Of a DNA stretch of 43,564 nt, positions 22,480 to 33,644 are shown one piece after another (the stretch's first letter is position 1; each line of letters begins with the position of its first letter). The position numbers and the translations under genes were made by a program. The notes beneath the pieces are model-generated. The model had not been told where the DNA came from and searched no databases. It was given only the letters and a program-made list of their open reading frames with translations. Origin of the DNA: an uncultured Faecalibacterium sp. (lineage in GTDB: Bacteria; Bacillota; Clostridia; Oscillospirales; Ruminococcaceae); contig CAKTEM010000021.1 in assembly GCA_934548045.1 (NCBI GenBank), positions 1-43,564 on the forward strand, in the 5' to 3' direction.

Positions 22480-23352
22480 ATGAGCAAAATCGCGATCCTG
22501 ACCGACTCCTCCTGCGACATTCCGCAGGAGCTGGCCGAGAAATATGGCATTGACATCATGGGCTTCCACATCCTGCTGGACGATGTGGACTATGTCGAGC
22601 GTGAGAGCTGCACCAACGAGGAGTTCTACGCCAAGATGCGTGCAGCCAAGGGCGTACCCTCCACTGCCGCCATCACCCCCATCCAGTTCTGTGAGAAGTA
22701 CTGCCAGTACGTTGACGAGGGCTACACGGATGTCATCCATGTACCCATCAACCGTTCTGGCTCTTCCACCTACAACAACGCCGTCATGGCACAGGGGATG
22801 CTGCGTGAAGAGCGTCCGGAGCATCATCTGAAGATCCACCTCATCGACCCCCACACCTATTCGATGGTCTTCGGCTGGTATCTCTGTGAGATGGCGCGCA
22901 AGCTGCAGAACGGCGCGGAGATCAGCCACGTCATCAGCGAGTTTGAGTCTCGCATGAACGAGATGGAGATCATCCTTGGACCTTACAGCCTGAAGCAGAT
23001 GAAGAAGAGCGGCCGCATCTCTGCTGCCGCTGCGTTTGCCGGTGAGCTGCTGGGCCTGCGCCCCATCATCACCCTCATCGACGGCAAGACCAAGGTCGAG
23101 AGCAAGGTCCGCGGCGACGACAAGGTCATCCCGGCTATGGTCGACCTGTGCAAGAAGCGTTCTGCCGGTGTCGAGGACTTCGATTATATGATCGGCCACA
23201 CCAACATTCCACAGGCCGCTGAGCTGGAAAAGGTCTGCCGGAAGGAATTCGGCAAGGCTCCGCTCATCACCTTCAACCTCGGCGGTGTCGTCTCGGCCAA
23301 TACCGGCCCCGATACCATCGCCCTCGTCTATGTGGGTAAGCCCAGAGACTAA
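22480..23352 (+). CDS. DegV family fatty-acid-binding protein
   Basis: 290 residues from ATG 22480 (GAGGA 6 bp upstream). It begins SKIAILTDSSCDIPQELAEKYGI, contains the TSxAAITPIQFC-type segment (STAAITPIQFCEKY) and a PINRSGSSTYNNA loop that holds the fatty-acid carboxylate, and ends with GGVVSANTGPDTIALVYVGK. DegV/FakB proteins bind fatty acids and present them to FakA for phosphorylation. No fakA is in the window. The gene is followed by a strong terminator. Confidence 0.88.
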   Translation: MSKIAILTDSSCDIPQELAEKYGIDIMGFHILLDDVDYVERESCTNEEFYAKMRAAKGVPSTAAITPIQFCEKYCQYVDEGYTDVIHVPINRSGSSTYNNAVMAQGMLREERPEHHLKIHLIDPHTYSMVFGWYLCEMARKLQNGAEISHVISEFESRMNEMEIILGPYSLKQMKKSGRISAAAAFAGELLGLRPIITLIDGKTKVESKVRGDDKVIPAMVDLCKKRSAGVEDFDYMIGHTNIPQAAELEKVCRKEFGKAPLITFNLGGVVSANTGPDTIALVYVGKPRD

Positions 23353-23366
23353 ATATCGTTTTATCA

Positions 23367-23400
23367 AAAAGCTGCCGCAATTCGATTTTGCGGCAGCTTT
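23367..23400 (+). terminator. Terminator after degV
   Basis: AAAGCTGCCGCAA and TTGCGGCAGCTTT form a 13-bp stem, followed by TTT G TT. The arms are perfect. Confidence 0.9.
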
Positions 23401-23404
23401 TTTG

Positions 23405-23433
23405 TTGCAATCCGGTCGTTTTTATGGTATACT
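23405..23433 (+). promoter_or_regulatory. Promoter of the queT transcript
   Basis: TTGCAA (23405-23410), 17 bp, TATACT (23428-23433) with extended TGG. It leads into the preQ1-III riboswitch. Confidence 0.7.
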
Positions 23434-23467
23434 CTCTGTCGCTGTGTTCTGCACGGCATCCCTAAAA

Positions 23468-23568
23468 GAGCAACTTAGGATTTTAGGCTCCCCGGTGTGT
23501 CTCGAACCATGCCGGGCCAAACCCACAGGGGCTGGCGGCCCTGTGAGGTCAAAATCATACCGCTGGAG
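23468..23568 (+). ncRNA. preQ1-III riboswitch
   Basis: The segment begins GAGCAACTTAGGATTTTAGG and continues through a CCCGG...CCGGG hairpin to GGTCAAAATCATACC. It closely matches, from memory, the Faecalibacterium prausnitzii preQ1-III aptamer. The 3' end (CCGCTGGAG) includes the queT ribosome binding site, so control is at translation: preQ1 binding hides the Shine-Dalgarno. The downstream QueT-type gene is the expected target. Confidence 0.93.
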
Positions 23569-23576
23569 TAATTATC

Positions 23577-24104
23577 ATGAATCAGAATTCTTCCGTCCGC
23601 AAGCTCGTTCGCTGTGCGCTGGTCGCCGCGATCTACGTCGTCCTCTGCATGGCGTTGCAGCCGCTGTCCTACGGTGCTGTTCAGGTGCGTGTAGCCGAGG
23701 CCCTCTGCCTGCTGCCCATCTTCGGTGCTGAGTACATCGTCGGCGTCGTGCTGGGCTGCTTCCTCGCGAACCTGCTTGGCTCCACCATCGTGGACGTCAT
23801 CTTCGGCACCTTGGCGACCCTGCTGGCCTGCCTCGTGACCTACAAGCTGCGCAATGTCCGCTTCAAGGGTCTGGCAATTGCAGCTTCCCTGCCGCCGGTC
23901 ATTTTCAACGCCGTCATCATCGGCATTGAGATCGCAGTCCTCTTCCCCGACCCGTCTTCTTCGGCTCCGCTCTGGTTGGCCTGCATTTCCAACGGCATCT
24001 CGGTCGGCGTCGGCGAACTCATCAGCTGCACCGTTCTCGGTGTCCTGCTGGTAAAGATCATCGAATCCAACACCGCCCTTCGCAAAGTCTTTGTCGAGGC
24101 ATAA
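23577..24104 (+). CDS. queT: QueT-family preQ1/queuosine precursor transporter
   Basis: 175 residues, start just after CTGGAG in the riboswitch. About five to six hydrophobic segments (LVRCALVAAIYVVLCMAL, YIVGVVLGCFLANLLG, IVDVIFGTLATLLACLVTY, ...). The RVAEALCLLPIFGAEYI motif is typical of QueT (DUF988), the substrate-binding membrane subunit of an energy-coupling-factor (ECF) transporter for queuosine precursors. The ATPase and T subunits are encoded elsewhere. Placement under a preQ1 riboswitch confirms the role. Confidence 0.93.
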   Translation: MNQNSSVRKLVRCALVAAIYVVLCMALQPLSYGAVQVRVAEALCLLPIFGAEYIVGVVLGCFLANLLGSTIVDVIFGTLATLLACLVTYKLRNVRFKGLAIAASLPPVIFNAVIIGIEIAVLFPDPSSSAPLWLACISNGISVGVGELISCTVLGVLLVKIIESNTALRKVFVEA

Positions 24105-24239
24105 CGCTTCTTTTTATTGTATCTGTCATTCACTCTGACCGCCGGAGATCTTCCTGATCGAGCAGGCTCCCACGGTATCCCGAAAGGCTTTATTCCCGGT
24201 TGCTCGGCCTTTGAAAAGAGTGCAATTCTTATCCAACTG

Positions 24240-24268
24240 CTGTCGCATTTTTGCGGCAGCTTTTTCAT
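24240..24268 (+). terminator. Terminator after queT
   Basis: GCTGTCGCA and TGCGGCAGC pair with one G-U around a T-rich loop and are followed by TTTTTCATTT. Confidence 0.75.
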
Positions 24269-24347
24269 TTCTTAACCGTTTTTTCATTTCTTCCGCACGA
24301 TTTTACAGAAAGTTCATCCAAATCCGGGTTAAAATCATTCTGTGGGT

Positions 24348-24376
24348 TTGACGCGTTTTGTGCTTTGGTGTATCAT
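24348..24376 (+). promoter_or_regulatory. Promoter of secA
   Basis: TTGACG (24348-24353), 17 bp, TATCAT (24371-24376). Confidence 0.8.
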
Positions 24377-24443
24377 ATAGATATATCTGTGTTTTTATCC
24401 CGGGTGGTTTTCCGCCACAATTTGAATAGATGAGGTGTATTGA

Positions 24444-27278
<2,835 letters not shown>

Positions 27279-27297
27279 ACCTCTCAGGAGACTGTTA

Positions 27298-27413
27298 CAA
27301 AACACTCCCCCAGTCACAGCTCCGCTTTTCGAGGCCCCCTCTGAGATGGGGCCTCGAAAAGCCTCCCTCTATGAGGGAGGTGGCATCGCACAGCGATGAC
27401 GGAGGGAGTTTTG
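27298..27413. repeat. MITE/REP-like palindromic repeat
   Basis: The ends CAAAACACTCCCCCAGTCA and TGACGGAGGGAGTTTTG are imperfect inverted repeats. Inside, 27325-27338/27348-27361 form a perfect 14-bp stem and CCTCCCTC/GAGGGAGG (27363-27370/27373-27380) a second. No gene is encoded. Related CTCCCTC-rich palindromes are, from memory, common in ruminococcal genomes. It may also terminate secA. Confidence 0.7.
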
Positions 27414-27453
27414 CAGCAGCTTCCTTGGCAATTATCGACAAGGAGCTGATACC

Positions 27454-28665
27454 ATGATCTCTGCAAAAGAACTTTTGAACGAAGCGAAAACGCTGGAACC
27501 CCAGCTGCAAACCTGGCGGCGGACGCTCCACCGGCACCCGGAAGTCGGCTTTGACCTGCCCCAGACCAAAGCTCTGGTAAAGCAGGCTCTGACCGAGATG
27601 GGCTACACACCGCAGGACTGCGGCAAAGCTGGTGTCATCGCGCTGGCCGGAGGCAAAAAGCCGGGCAGGACCATCCTTCTCCGGGGCGATATGGACGCCC
27701 TGCCGATTCAGGAACAGTCCGGCGAGGAATTTTCGTCGGAGGTTCCCGGCAAGATGCACGGCTGCGGCCACGACATGCACACCGCCATGATGCTGGGCGC
27801 AGCAAAGCTGCTGAAATCCCACGAGGACGAGTTGGAAGGCACCGTCAAGCTGGAATTCCAGCCTGCTGAGGAGATTTTTCAGGGTTCGCCCGACATGATC
27901 GCGAACGGCCTGCTGGAAAATCCGAAGGTCGATGCGGCCGTGATGTTCCATGTTCTGGCCGGGATGCCCCTGCCTGCCGGTACGGTGCTGGTTCCGGGCG
28001 GCGGCATCACGATGGCAAGCTGTGAGCAGTACCACATCACGGTTCACGGCAAGGGTGGACACGGTTCCACCCCGAACGCCTGCATCGACCCCATAACGGC
28101 AGCGGCGCACATCCACATCGCGCTACAGGAGATCAACAGCCGGGAGCTCGACCCCAACGGGTTCGGTGTCCTGACGACCGGCTGCTTCAAGGCTGGTGCG
28201 GCTTCCAACGTCATCCCGGACACGGCGGAGATGTTCGGCACCATCCGCACCACCGACCCCGACAACAAGACCGGCGAACTCATCCGCAAGCGGATGACCG
28301 AGATCGCGCAGGGCGTTGCAACGGCGTTTCGCTGCACGGCGGAGGTCGAGTTCAGCGATTACTGCCCCTGCATGGTCGTGGACAAGGCTCTGGCGGCGGA
28401 CGCGCTGATTTATATGACCGACCTACTGGGTCAGGGTGCCATGGATATGACGCCTATCACCGGCGGCAAGGCTGGCGGCGGCAGCGAGGACTTTGCCTTT
28501 GTCAGCCACGAGGTGCCGACAGTCAGCATGTTCATCTCGGCTGGCAGCTCCAAGGACGGCTACCTCTACGGCCAGCACCACCCGAAAGTCCGCTTCGACG
28601 ACAGCATCCTCTTTGAGGGTTCTGCCGCATACAGCTACTTTGCTCTGCGCTGGCTGAGCAAGTAA
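27454..28665 (+). CDS. M20 family amidohydrolase (HipO/AmhX type)
   Basis: 403 residues, start behind CAAGGAG. Metallopeptidase M20D features are the N-terminal LRRHPE-like LHRHPEVGFDLPQTK, LLRGDMDALPIQEQSG, the metal-binding HGCGHDMHTAMMLGAAKLL, EPAEE-like FQPAEEIFQGS and GGKAGGGSEDFAFV with metal ligands His/Asp/Glu. The enzyme probably hydrolyses N-acyl or N-carbamoyl amino acids, or hippurate-like amides. The exact substrate cannot be told. No partner gene is obvious. Confidence 0.88.
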   Translation: MISAKELLNEAKTLEPQLQTWRRTLHRHPEVGFDLPQTKALVKQALTEMGYTPQDCGKAGVIALAGGKKPGRTILLRGDMDALPIQEQSGEEFSSEVPGKMHGCGHDMHTAMMLGAAKLLKSHEDELEGTVKLEFQPAEEIFQGSPDMIANGLLENPKVDAAVMFHVLAGMPLPAGTVLVPGGGITMASCEQYHITVHGKGGHGSTPNACIDPITAAAHIHIALQEINSRELDPNGFGVLTTGCFKAGAASNVIPDTAEMFGTIRTTDPDNKTGELIRKRMTEIAQGVATAFRCTAEVEFSDYCPCMVVDKALAADALIYMTDLLGQGAMDMTPITGGKAGGGSEDFAFVSHEVPTVSMFISAGSSKDGYLYGQHHPKVRFDDSILFEGSAAYSYFALRWLSK

Positions 28666-28681
28666 GTTCCACAAAAACAGC

Positions 28682-28726
28682 AACTCCCATGTCTGCACGT
28701 TTACAGCGTCAGGCATGGGAGTTTTT
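28682..28726 (+). terminator. Terminator after the M20 amidohydrolase
   Basis: AACTCCCATG pairs with CATGGGAGTT around a loop of about 20 nt (with an inner CTG/CAG), followed by TTTTGC. Confidence 0.8.
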
Positions 28727-28760
28727 GCATCTCGGGATGGTACTTTTCTGAGCCGTGTGC

Positions 28761-28766
28761 TATACT
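28761..28766 (+). promoter_or_regulatory. Extended -10 of msrA
   Basis: TATACT with TGC immediately upstream (TGTGCTATACT). The -35 is poor. It lies 51 bp before ATG 28817. Confidence 0.55.
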
Positions 28767-28816
28767 TGGCACAAACACAATATCATCTGATAAAAATAAA
28801 GAGGGGTACTAAAATT

Positions 28817-29299
28817 ATGGAAACAGTCTATATTGCTGGCGGCTGTCTCTGGGGTGTACAGCATTTCTTTGACAGCCTGCCCGGAGTGCAGATGACCGAG
28901 GCCGGAAGAGCCAACGGAACAACGCAGACGCTGGACGGCCCGTATGACGGCTACGCGGAGTGTGTAAAGGTCGTTTTTGACGAGAAGCTCACCACGATCA
29001 CCGACCTCATGGCACATCTGTTCGAGATCATCGACCCGTACAGTCTGAACAAACAGGGCGTGGATGTCGGAAAGAAATACCGGACCGGCCTGTACAGCAC
29101 TTCCGCAAAGCATCTCGAAGAAGCAAAAGCCTTTATCGCCAGCCGGGAAGACCGGGATAAGATCGTTGTGGAGGTCCTGCCGCTGACAAATTATGTCCGC
29201 AGTGCCGAGGAACATCAGCACCATCTGGAACGCTTTCCCGAGGATTGCAGCTATTGCCATATCCCGGATGAGGTGCTGAATAAATATCGGAATAAATAA
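28817..29299 (+). CDS. msrA: Peptide-methionine (S)-S-oxide reductase MsrA
   Basis: 160 residues from ATG 28817; the earlier ATG at 28715 lies inside the preceding terminator. The family motif GGCLWGVQHFF (Cys10; usually GCFWG) starts the protein, and a second family segment (LMAHLFEIIDPYSLNKQGVDVGKKYRTGLY) is present. It repairs methionine S-sulfoxide in proteins. No fused MsrB domain is present. The length is close to the E. coli/Bacillus family range. GAGGGG sits about 10 bp upstream. Confidence 0.93.
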   Translation: METVYIAGGCLWGVQHFFDSLPGVQMTEAGRANGTTQTLDGPYDGYAECVKVVFDEKLTTITDLMAHLFEIIDPYSLNKQGVDVGKKYRTGLYSTSAKHLEEAKAFIASREDRDKIVVEVLPLTNYVRSAEEHQHHLERFPEDCSYCHIPDEVLNKYRNK

Positions 29300-29308
29300 T
29301 TTTCATCA

Positions 29309-29357
29309 AAAAAGAGCAGAGATTTCCATTTATTCTCGGAAAACTCTGCTCTTTTCA
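29309..29357. terminator. Bidirectional terminator between msrA and fhs
   Basis: AAAAGAGCAGAG and CTCTGCTCTTTT are perfect arms around a 22-nt loop. T/A runs are on both flanks, as expected between convergent genes. Confidence 0.85.
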
Positions 29358-29422
29358 ATTGCTCAACTTTTTATTTTTATAAAGTCTCTGCAAAATATGT
29401 TGTCGTTGTTTCGTCTGACAAA

Positions 29423-31084
29423 TCAGAACAACCCGGTAATCTTACCATCGGCATCGACGTCGATATTGACAGCGGCAGGCTTTTTCGGCAGGCCGGGCAT
29501 AGTCATGATATTGCCGCAGATGACGACCACGAAACCGGCACCGGCGGCGAGACGGACTTCCCGGACTTCCATCGTGAAGCCAGTGGGCGCGGCCAGAAGC
29601 TTGGCGTTATCGCTGAAGCTGTACTGGGTCTTAGCGATGCAGACCGGCAGGTTGCCGTAGCCCATCTCGGTCAGCTCGGCAATGGTCTTGCTGGCGGCGG
29701 CACTGAAATTCACGCCGTTGGCACGGTAAATTTTCGTTGCGATGGCCTTGACCTTGTCCTTGATGGGCATTTCCAGCGGATAGACGTACTGAATCGGGCG
29801 GTCTTCCATGATCTTGAGGACTTCCTCGGCCAGAGCTTTGCCGCCCTCGCCGCCCTTGGCAAAGACTTCACTCAGGACGCAGGGAACGCCCTGCTCGGCA
29901 CAGACCTGCTCAACATACGCCTGCTCCTCGGGGGTGTCGGTCGGGAAGGCGTTGATGGCGACGACCACCGGCAGGCCGAAGCCGTTTTTCAGGTTGTCGA
30001 TGTGGCGGATGAGATTTGCCGCGCCAGCCTTGACCGCTTCGAGATTGGGCTGATTCAGGTCAGCTTTTGCCACACCGCCGTGGCTCTTGAGGGCGCGGAC
30101 AGTCGCGACCAGCACGCAGGCACTGGGCGCGATACCGGCATAACGGCACTTGATGTCAAGGAACTTCTCCGCGCCGAGGTCGGCACCGAAACCAGCTTCG
30201 GTGATGACGTAATCGGCCAGCGCAAGGCTCAGCTTGGTTGCCATGACGCTGTTGCAGCCGTGGGCGATGTTTGCGAACGGGCCGCCGTGAATGATGGCCG
30301 GGTTGTTCTCGAGGGTCTGGACGAGGTTCGGGTCGAGGGCGTCTTTCAGCAGGGCGGTCATGGCACCAGCCGCGCCGATCTCGCCAGCTGTGACCGGCTT
30401 GCCGTCGTAGGTATAGGCGCAGACGATCTTGCTCAGCCGCTCTTTCAGGTCGGAGATGCTGGTCGCAAGGCAGAAAATTGCCATGACCTCGCTGGCAACG
30501 GTGATGTCAAAGCCGTCTTCACGGGGCGTACCGTTCACCTTGCCGCCCAGACCGTCCACGATGAAGCGGAGCTGACGGTCGTTCATGTCCATGCAGCGTT
30601 TCCAGGTGATGCGGCGAGGGTCGATGTTGAGCGGATTGCCCTGCTGGATGCTATTGTCGATCATGGCCGCAAGCAGATTGTTCGCCGCACCGATGGCGTG
30701 CAGGTCGCCGGTAAAGTGGAGGTTGATGTCCTCCATCGGCACGACCTGCGCATAGCCGCCGCCGGCCGCGCCGCCCTTGACGCCGAAGACCGGGCCGAGG
30801 GAAGGCTCACGCAGGCAGAGCATGGTCTTTTTGCCGAGGGCGTTCATGGCGTCGGCCAGACCCACGCTGGTGGTCGTCTTGCCCTCGCCGGCCGGCGTCG
30901 GGCTGATGGCTGTCACGAGGATCATCTTGCCCTGCTTGCCTGCCTTGTGGATGAGGCGGTGGTTGATCTTCGCCTTGTAGCGGCCATACGGGATAACATC
31001 CTCGTCGGCAATGCCAAGCGAGGCGGCAATTTCGGAAATCGGCTTCATTTTTGCTTCCTGAGCGATCTCGATATCAGACTTCAT
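29423..31084 (-). CDS. fhs: Formate-tetrahydrofolate ligase
   Basis: 553 residues, start ATG 31084 behind AAGGAGGAAG. The P-loop (SPTPAGEGKTTTSVGLADAMN) is near residue 65 and the EPSLGPVFGVKGGAAGGGYAQ block near 95. It makes 10-formyl-THF from formate, THF and ATP, feeding purine synthesis and one-carbon metabolism. Length matches the clostridial enzyme (556). It is controlled by a ZTP riboswitch at 31106-31225 on the same strand. Confidence 0.97.
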   Translation of the reverse strand: MKSDIEIAQEAKMKPISEIAASLGIADEDVIPYGRYKAKINHRLIHKAGKQGKMILVTAISPTPAGEGKTTTSVGLADAMNALGKKTMLCLREPSLGPVFGVKGGAAGGGYAQVVPMEDINLHFTGDLHAIGAANNLLAAMIDNSIQQGNPLNIDPRRITWKRCMDMNDRQLRFIVDGLGGKVNGTPREDGFDITVASEVMAIFCLATSISDLKERLSKIVCAYTYDGKPVTAGEIGAAGAMTALLKDALDPNLVQTLENNPAIIHGGPFANIAHGCNSVMATKLSLALADYVITEAGFGADLGAEKFLDIKCRYAGIAPSACVLVATVRALKSHGGVAKADLNQPNLEAVKAGAANLIRHIDNLKNGFGLPVVVAINAFPTDTPEEQAYVEQVCAEQGVPCVLSEVFAKGGEGGKALAEEVLKIMEDRPIQYVYPLEMPIKDKVKAIATKIYRANGVNFSAAASKTIAELTEMGYGNLPVCIAKTQYSFSDNAKLLAAPTGFTMEVREVRLAAGAGFVVVICGNIMTMPGLPKKPAAVNIDVDADGKITGLF

Positions 31085-31105
31085 GGATCTTCCTCCTTTT
31101 TAACG

Positions 31106-31145
31106 AAAAAGGGCAGCTTCGCGCAGCAATCGCGCAAAGCTGCCC
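31106..31145 (-). terminator. Terminator of the ZTP riboswitch
   Basis: On the minus strand GGGCAGCTT pairs with AAGCTGCCC around a GCGC-containing loop, then TTTTT. Its 5' arm overlaps the aptamer's conserved GGGC, the usual ZTP design. Confidence 0.85.
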
Positions 31146-31225
31146 AGACGGTCGGCATTGACAGTTCAAACTCTTCCTACACTGTGGTACTCCACAAATT
31201 TCCGTCAGCAGGAAAAGTTTTTCTC
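31106..31225 (-). ncRNA. ZTP (pfl) riboswitch upstream of fhs
   Basis: The minus-strand leader contains a TGTGGAGTACCACA hairpin and the conserved GCCGACCGTCTGGGC (31141-31156), matching the pfl motif, and it ends in the terminator at 31106-31145. ZTP or ZMP signals low 10-formyl-THF and turns on purine and formate genes, so fhs is the expected target. The promoter is at 31235-31264. Confidence 0.9.
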
Positions 31226-31234
31226 GATAATGTT

Positions 31235-31264
31235 AAGATAGCACAACTGGTCGGGATTTGTCAA
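31235..31264 (-). promoter_or_regulatory. Promoter of fhs
   Basis: Minus strand: TTGACA (31259-31264), 18 bp, TATCTT (31235-31240). Confidence 0.8.
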
Positions 31265-31272
31265 GCGGAGAT

Positions 31273-32475
31273 TTAAAGTTCCCTTTTACGCGCTTCTAAA
31301 CGACTTAACGCAGCCTTACAAAGCGAAGCTCCCAAAATGATAAGTGCAAAGACGATATATGTCCATTCAAACGAAATCCGAGCAAACAGAGCGGTAACGA
31401 TGAGCGTCAATGTCATTCTGTTCACGACATTGATAAAACTGATGGTTGATTGAAAATAGGAACTTTGGGATAAATCGTCTATGGAATCAAGCACATAAAT
31501 TTCAAAATTGCAGTTGTAATACGAGTAACACAATTGCTGAATCACAACCGCTGCCAATACCGCAGGCGGATATCCGCTTATAATTAACACAAATGAAAAC
31601 GGGGAGAGAATCAACAACAGGTTGCGAACAGGCGATAACGATTTTCTTTGATAGATGAGAACACCCACACTGTTAATTAACATAAAGCCTGCATAAATCG
31701 GCCCAATCAACGAATCCGGGATGCTTGCCTGTCGAAAAGTCACCGCATAGTATTCAAAGTTTATGATGTATATTGACGTGCATGTTATCGTGTAAAACAT
31801 TTCGATGAGAAGCGGTTTATTAGAAATGATTTTATGTATCATGAATTCCGTCTCATCCAAAAACAGTTTTTCTTTCTCCGATTTTTGTGGCGCAAGCATT
31901 TTGTCCGGCGGAAGCGTCAGAATGATACCAGCTGACGCCGCCAAAAGGACAGCAGAACCTATAAACGGGTAGAAGACATTCTTATCATACAGAAATGTGC
32001 TGAAAAACATCAGCACAAAATTCATCAAATACGAACTTTTTGTCACCGAAATTTTTATCTCTCGATACTCTAACGCTGTATTATACTTGGTGTTCAGAGC
32101 CTGGCACAGCATCAGAAAGTATGAATCCTTTGCACCGCTTTCCCAGGCATCTGCCATTCCCAGCAAAAAATTCGCCGTCAGAAAACCTGCAAAGTTTGGA
32201 CTCACACAATAAAAAAGCAACGATGCGATTGAAAACAGCCACGAAAGAATCAAACACAGTCTGTTTCCAAATTTATCAGAAAGATAACCGCTCGGCAGTT
32301 CAAAAACAAATGCCGCCAATGTCGCCAATGTAAAGATGAATTTAAAAAAGGATATATCCTGTTCCTGCATCAGAAAATGCAGAAGAAAAATCGTCTTGAC
32401 TGGCGTGTACAACGACGATGTCGATAACAGACAGGACAAAGCAATTTTCAGTTTAATTTTTCTCGACAGCTCCAT
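31273..32475 (-). CDS. MFS transporter, AT-rich
   Basis: 400 residues from ATG 32475; GGTGG lies upstream and the longer frame to 32541 begins in a hairpin region. About 12 hydrophobic segments and the MFS motif A (PSGYLSDKFGNR) mark a major facilitator permease of unknown substrate. The base composition is clearly more AT-rich than in the surrounding core genes, and codons such as AAA, ATA and TTT dominate, which suggests acquisition by transfer. It is not linked to a regulator or enzyme that would reveal the cargo. Confidence 0.8.
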   Translation of the reverse strand: MELSRKIKLKIALSCLLSTSSLYTPVKTIFLLHFLMQEQDISFFKFIFTLATLAAFVFELPSGYLSDKFGNRLCLILSWLFSIASLLFYCVSPNFAGFLTANFLLGMADAWESGAKDSYFLMLCQALNTKYNTALEYREIKISVTKSSYLMNFVLMFFSTFLYDKNVFYPFIGSAVLLAASAGIILTLPPDKMLAPQKSEKEKLFLDETEFMIHKIISNKPLLIEMFYTITCTSIYIINFEYYAVTFRQASIPDSLIGPIYAGFMLINSVGVLIYQRKSLSPVRNLLLILSPFSFVLIISGYPPAVLAAVVIQQLCYSYYNCNFEIYVLDSIDDLSQSSYFQSTISFINVVNRMTLTLIVTALFARISFEWTYIVFALIILGASLCKAALSRLEARKREL

Positions 32476-32537
32476 ATAAACCACCACTCGTATTGTTTTC
32501 CCTTCTTTTTGAAAAAAGTATACTATAACAAAAAACT

Positions 32538-32562
32538 CCACACAACCTACGCTGCGTGGAGT
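32538..32562. other. Hairpin upstream of the MFS gene
   Basis: ACTCCAC and GTGGAGT form an inverted repeat around an ACAACCTACGCTGC loop. It sits where the MFS promoter would be and may be an operator or the end of the neighbouring unit. Confidence 0.35.
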
Positions 32563-32616
32563 GAAAGAGTGATTTTGTGATGCTTTACAAGGATGGTTGG
32601 TTTCAGTTTACCGGAG

Positions 32617-32637
32617 AAATCGACCTTTCGTCGATTT
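32617..32637 (+). terminator. Hairpin near the end of the SGNH gene
   Basis: AAATCGAC and GTCGATTT surround a 5-nt loop, followed by GATTTTTG on the plus strand. It does not give a T-run on the minus strand, so it is a better plus-strand terminator. Confidence 0.45.
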
Positions 32638-32645
32638 GATTTTTG

Positions 32646-33557
32646 TCAAGCGGCAGTCGTGGTATTTTCGGCGATGCGGTGGGCACACAGGTAATCGACC
32701 CACGCGGTGTAGCCTTCCGGCTTGACGTGGTAGCCGTCTTTCTGGGCGTATTCCTCTTTCAGGTCGCCGTTATCGTCGGCCAGAGCCTCCCACAGATTGA
32801 GGAAGGAGCAGCCCTTTTCCAACGCGATGGCCGCAAGCTCGTTGTTGATCTCGCACAGGCGGTCACGGTAGAGGCCCGGGTGGGTTTCGCGGACTTCCGG
32901 GCGCACCGGCGTGATGGACTGGACATAGATATTCGTGTTCGGCAGCGACTGCGACAGCATATCCAGCATCAGACGGTAATAGGTCAAAAAGCTGGTGTAA
33001 TCACCATCACGGTTCAGGACGTTCGTACCCAGTAGAACATACAGGTCGGTCGGTTGCTGGGCGACCAGAGCTTCCATCGGGATCTCCTTCACGCCATCGG
33101 CGCGCTTGCAGGTCGTGCCGTTGACGACGGCGTTCGGCCCGACGCCCTTATAGGCGCAGAACATCGCGTTCGGCAGGCCGCTGGTGTACATCTGCATCCC
33201 CTGCGTCAGGCTGTCGCCGAGGAAGCTGGCCGTATTGAACACGCTCTTATCCACCGCCGCCGACTCGGGCAGAGCCGCCATCCGGAAATCCATCGCTGTG
33301 GAGCCGTCGGCGCAGGTCTGCACTTTCAGCTGACGGGCAGGTTTATAGCTGATGGTATTCCACTCGTTGCCGGGCAGAGCCTGCTGCAAAATGGTGACAT
33401 CGTTGACCCGATCCGGGTTCTGAGTGCGGTGCAGCACGCGCCACATCATCCCGACCACGCCCAACAGAATGAGGAGCAGCAGCAACGCCACAATGGTAAA
33501 ACGCCTCCGCCACCGTTTGTGAAGGACTCGTCTGCGGTATTCCTGATAGTCAGCCAT
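32646..33557 (-). CDS. Membrane-anchored SGNH/GDSL hydrolase
   Basis: 303 residues from ATG 33557 behind CAGGAGG; the upstream open frame runs through the 26-bp repeats. A basic N-terminus and one membrane segment (TIVALLLLLILLGVVGMMW) anchor the protein, leaving the domain outside the cell. FLGDSLTQGMQ gives the GDSL block with the catalytic Ser, LLGTNVLN the Asn-containing block, and DGYHVKPEGY the Asp-x-x-His end. SGNH hydrolases of this layout act on cell-envelope esters or glycans. The substrate is unknown. It is divergent from the gene at 33768. Confidence 0.83.
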   Translation of the reverse strand: MADYQEYRRRVLHKRWRRRFTIVALLLLLILLGVVGMMWRVLHRTQNPDRVNDVTILQQALPGNEWNTISYKPARQLKVQTCADGSTAMDFRMAALPESAAVDKSVFNTASFLGDSLTQGMQMYTSGLPNAMFCAYKGVGPNAVVNGTTCKRADGVKEIPMEALVAQQPTDLYVLLGTNVLNRDGDYTSFLTYYRLMLDMLSQSLPNTNIYVQSITPVRPEVRETHPGLYRDRLCEINNELAAIALEKGCSFLNLWEALADDNGDLKEEYAQKDGYHVKPEGYTAWVDYLCAHRIAENTTTAA

Positions 33558-33644
33558 AAGCCGCCTCCTGTTCTCGTTTTCTCCGTTTTTCGGATGGTTT
33601 CTATTTACATTATAGCGCGGCGGACGGAGCCGCGCAAGCCGCCG

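Larger units (their letters stand above)
24105..24443 (+). other. Spacer between queT and secA with structured segment
   Basis: 339 bp without a gene. A CGAGCA/TGCTCG stem (24159-24164/24201-24206) closes a 36-nt loop. A terminator-like hairpin (GCTGTCGCA/TGCGGCAGC) follows at 24240-24264, then the secA promoter at 24348-24376 and a short leader. The open frames here are shadows. I do not recognise the 24150-24220 structure. Confidence 0.5.
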
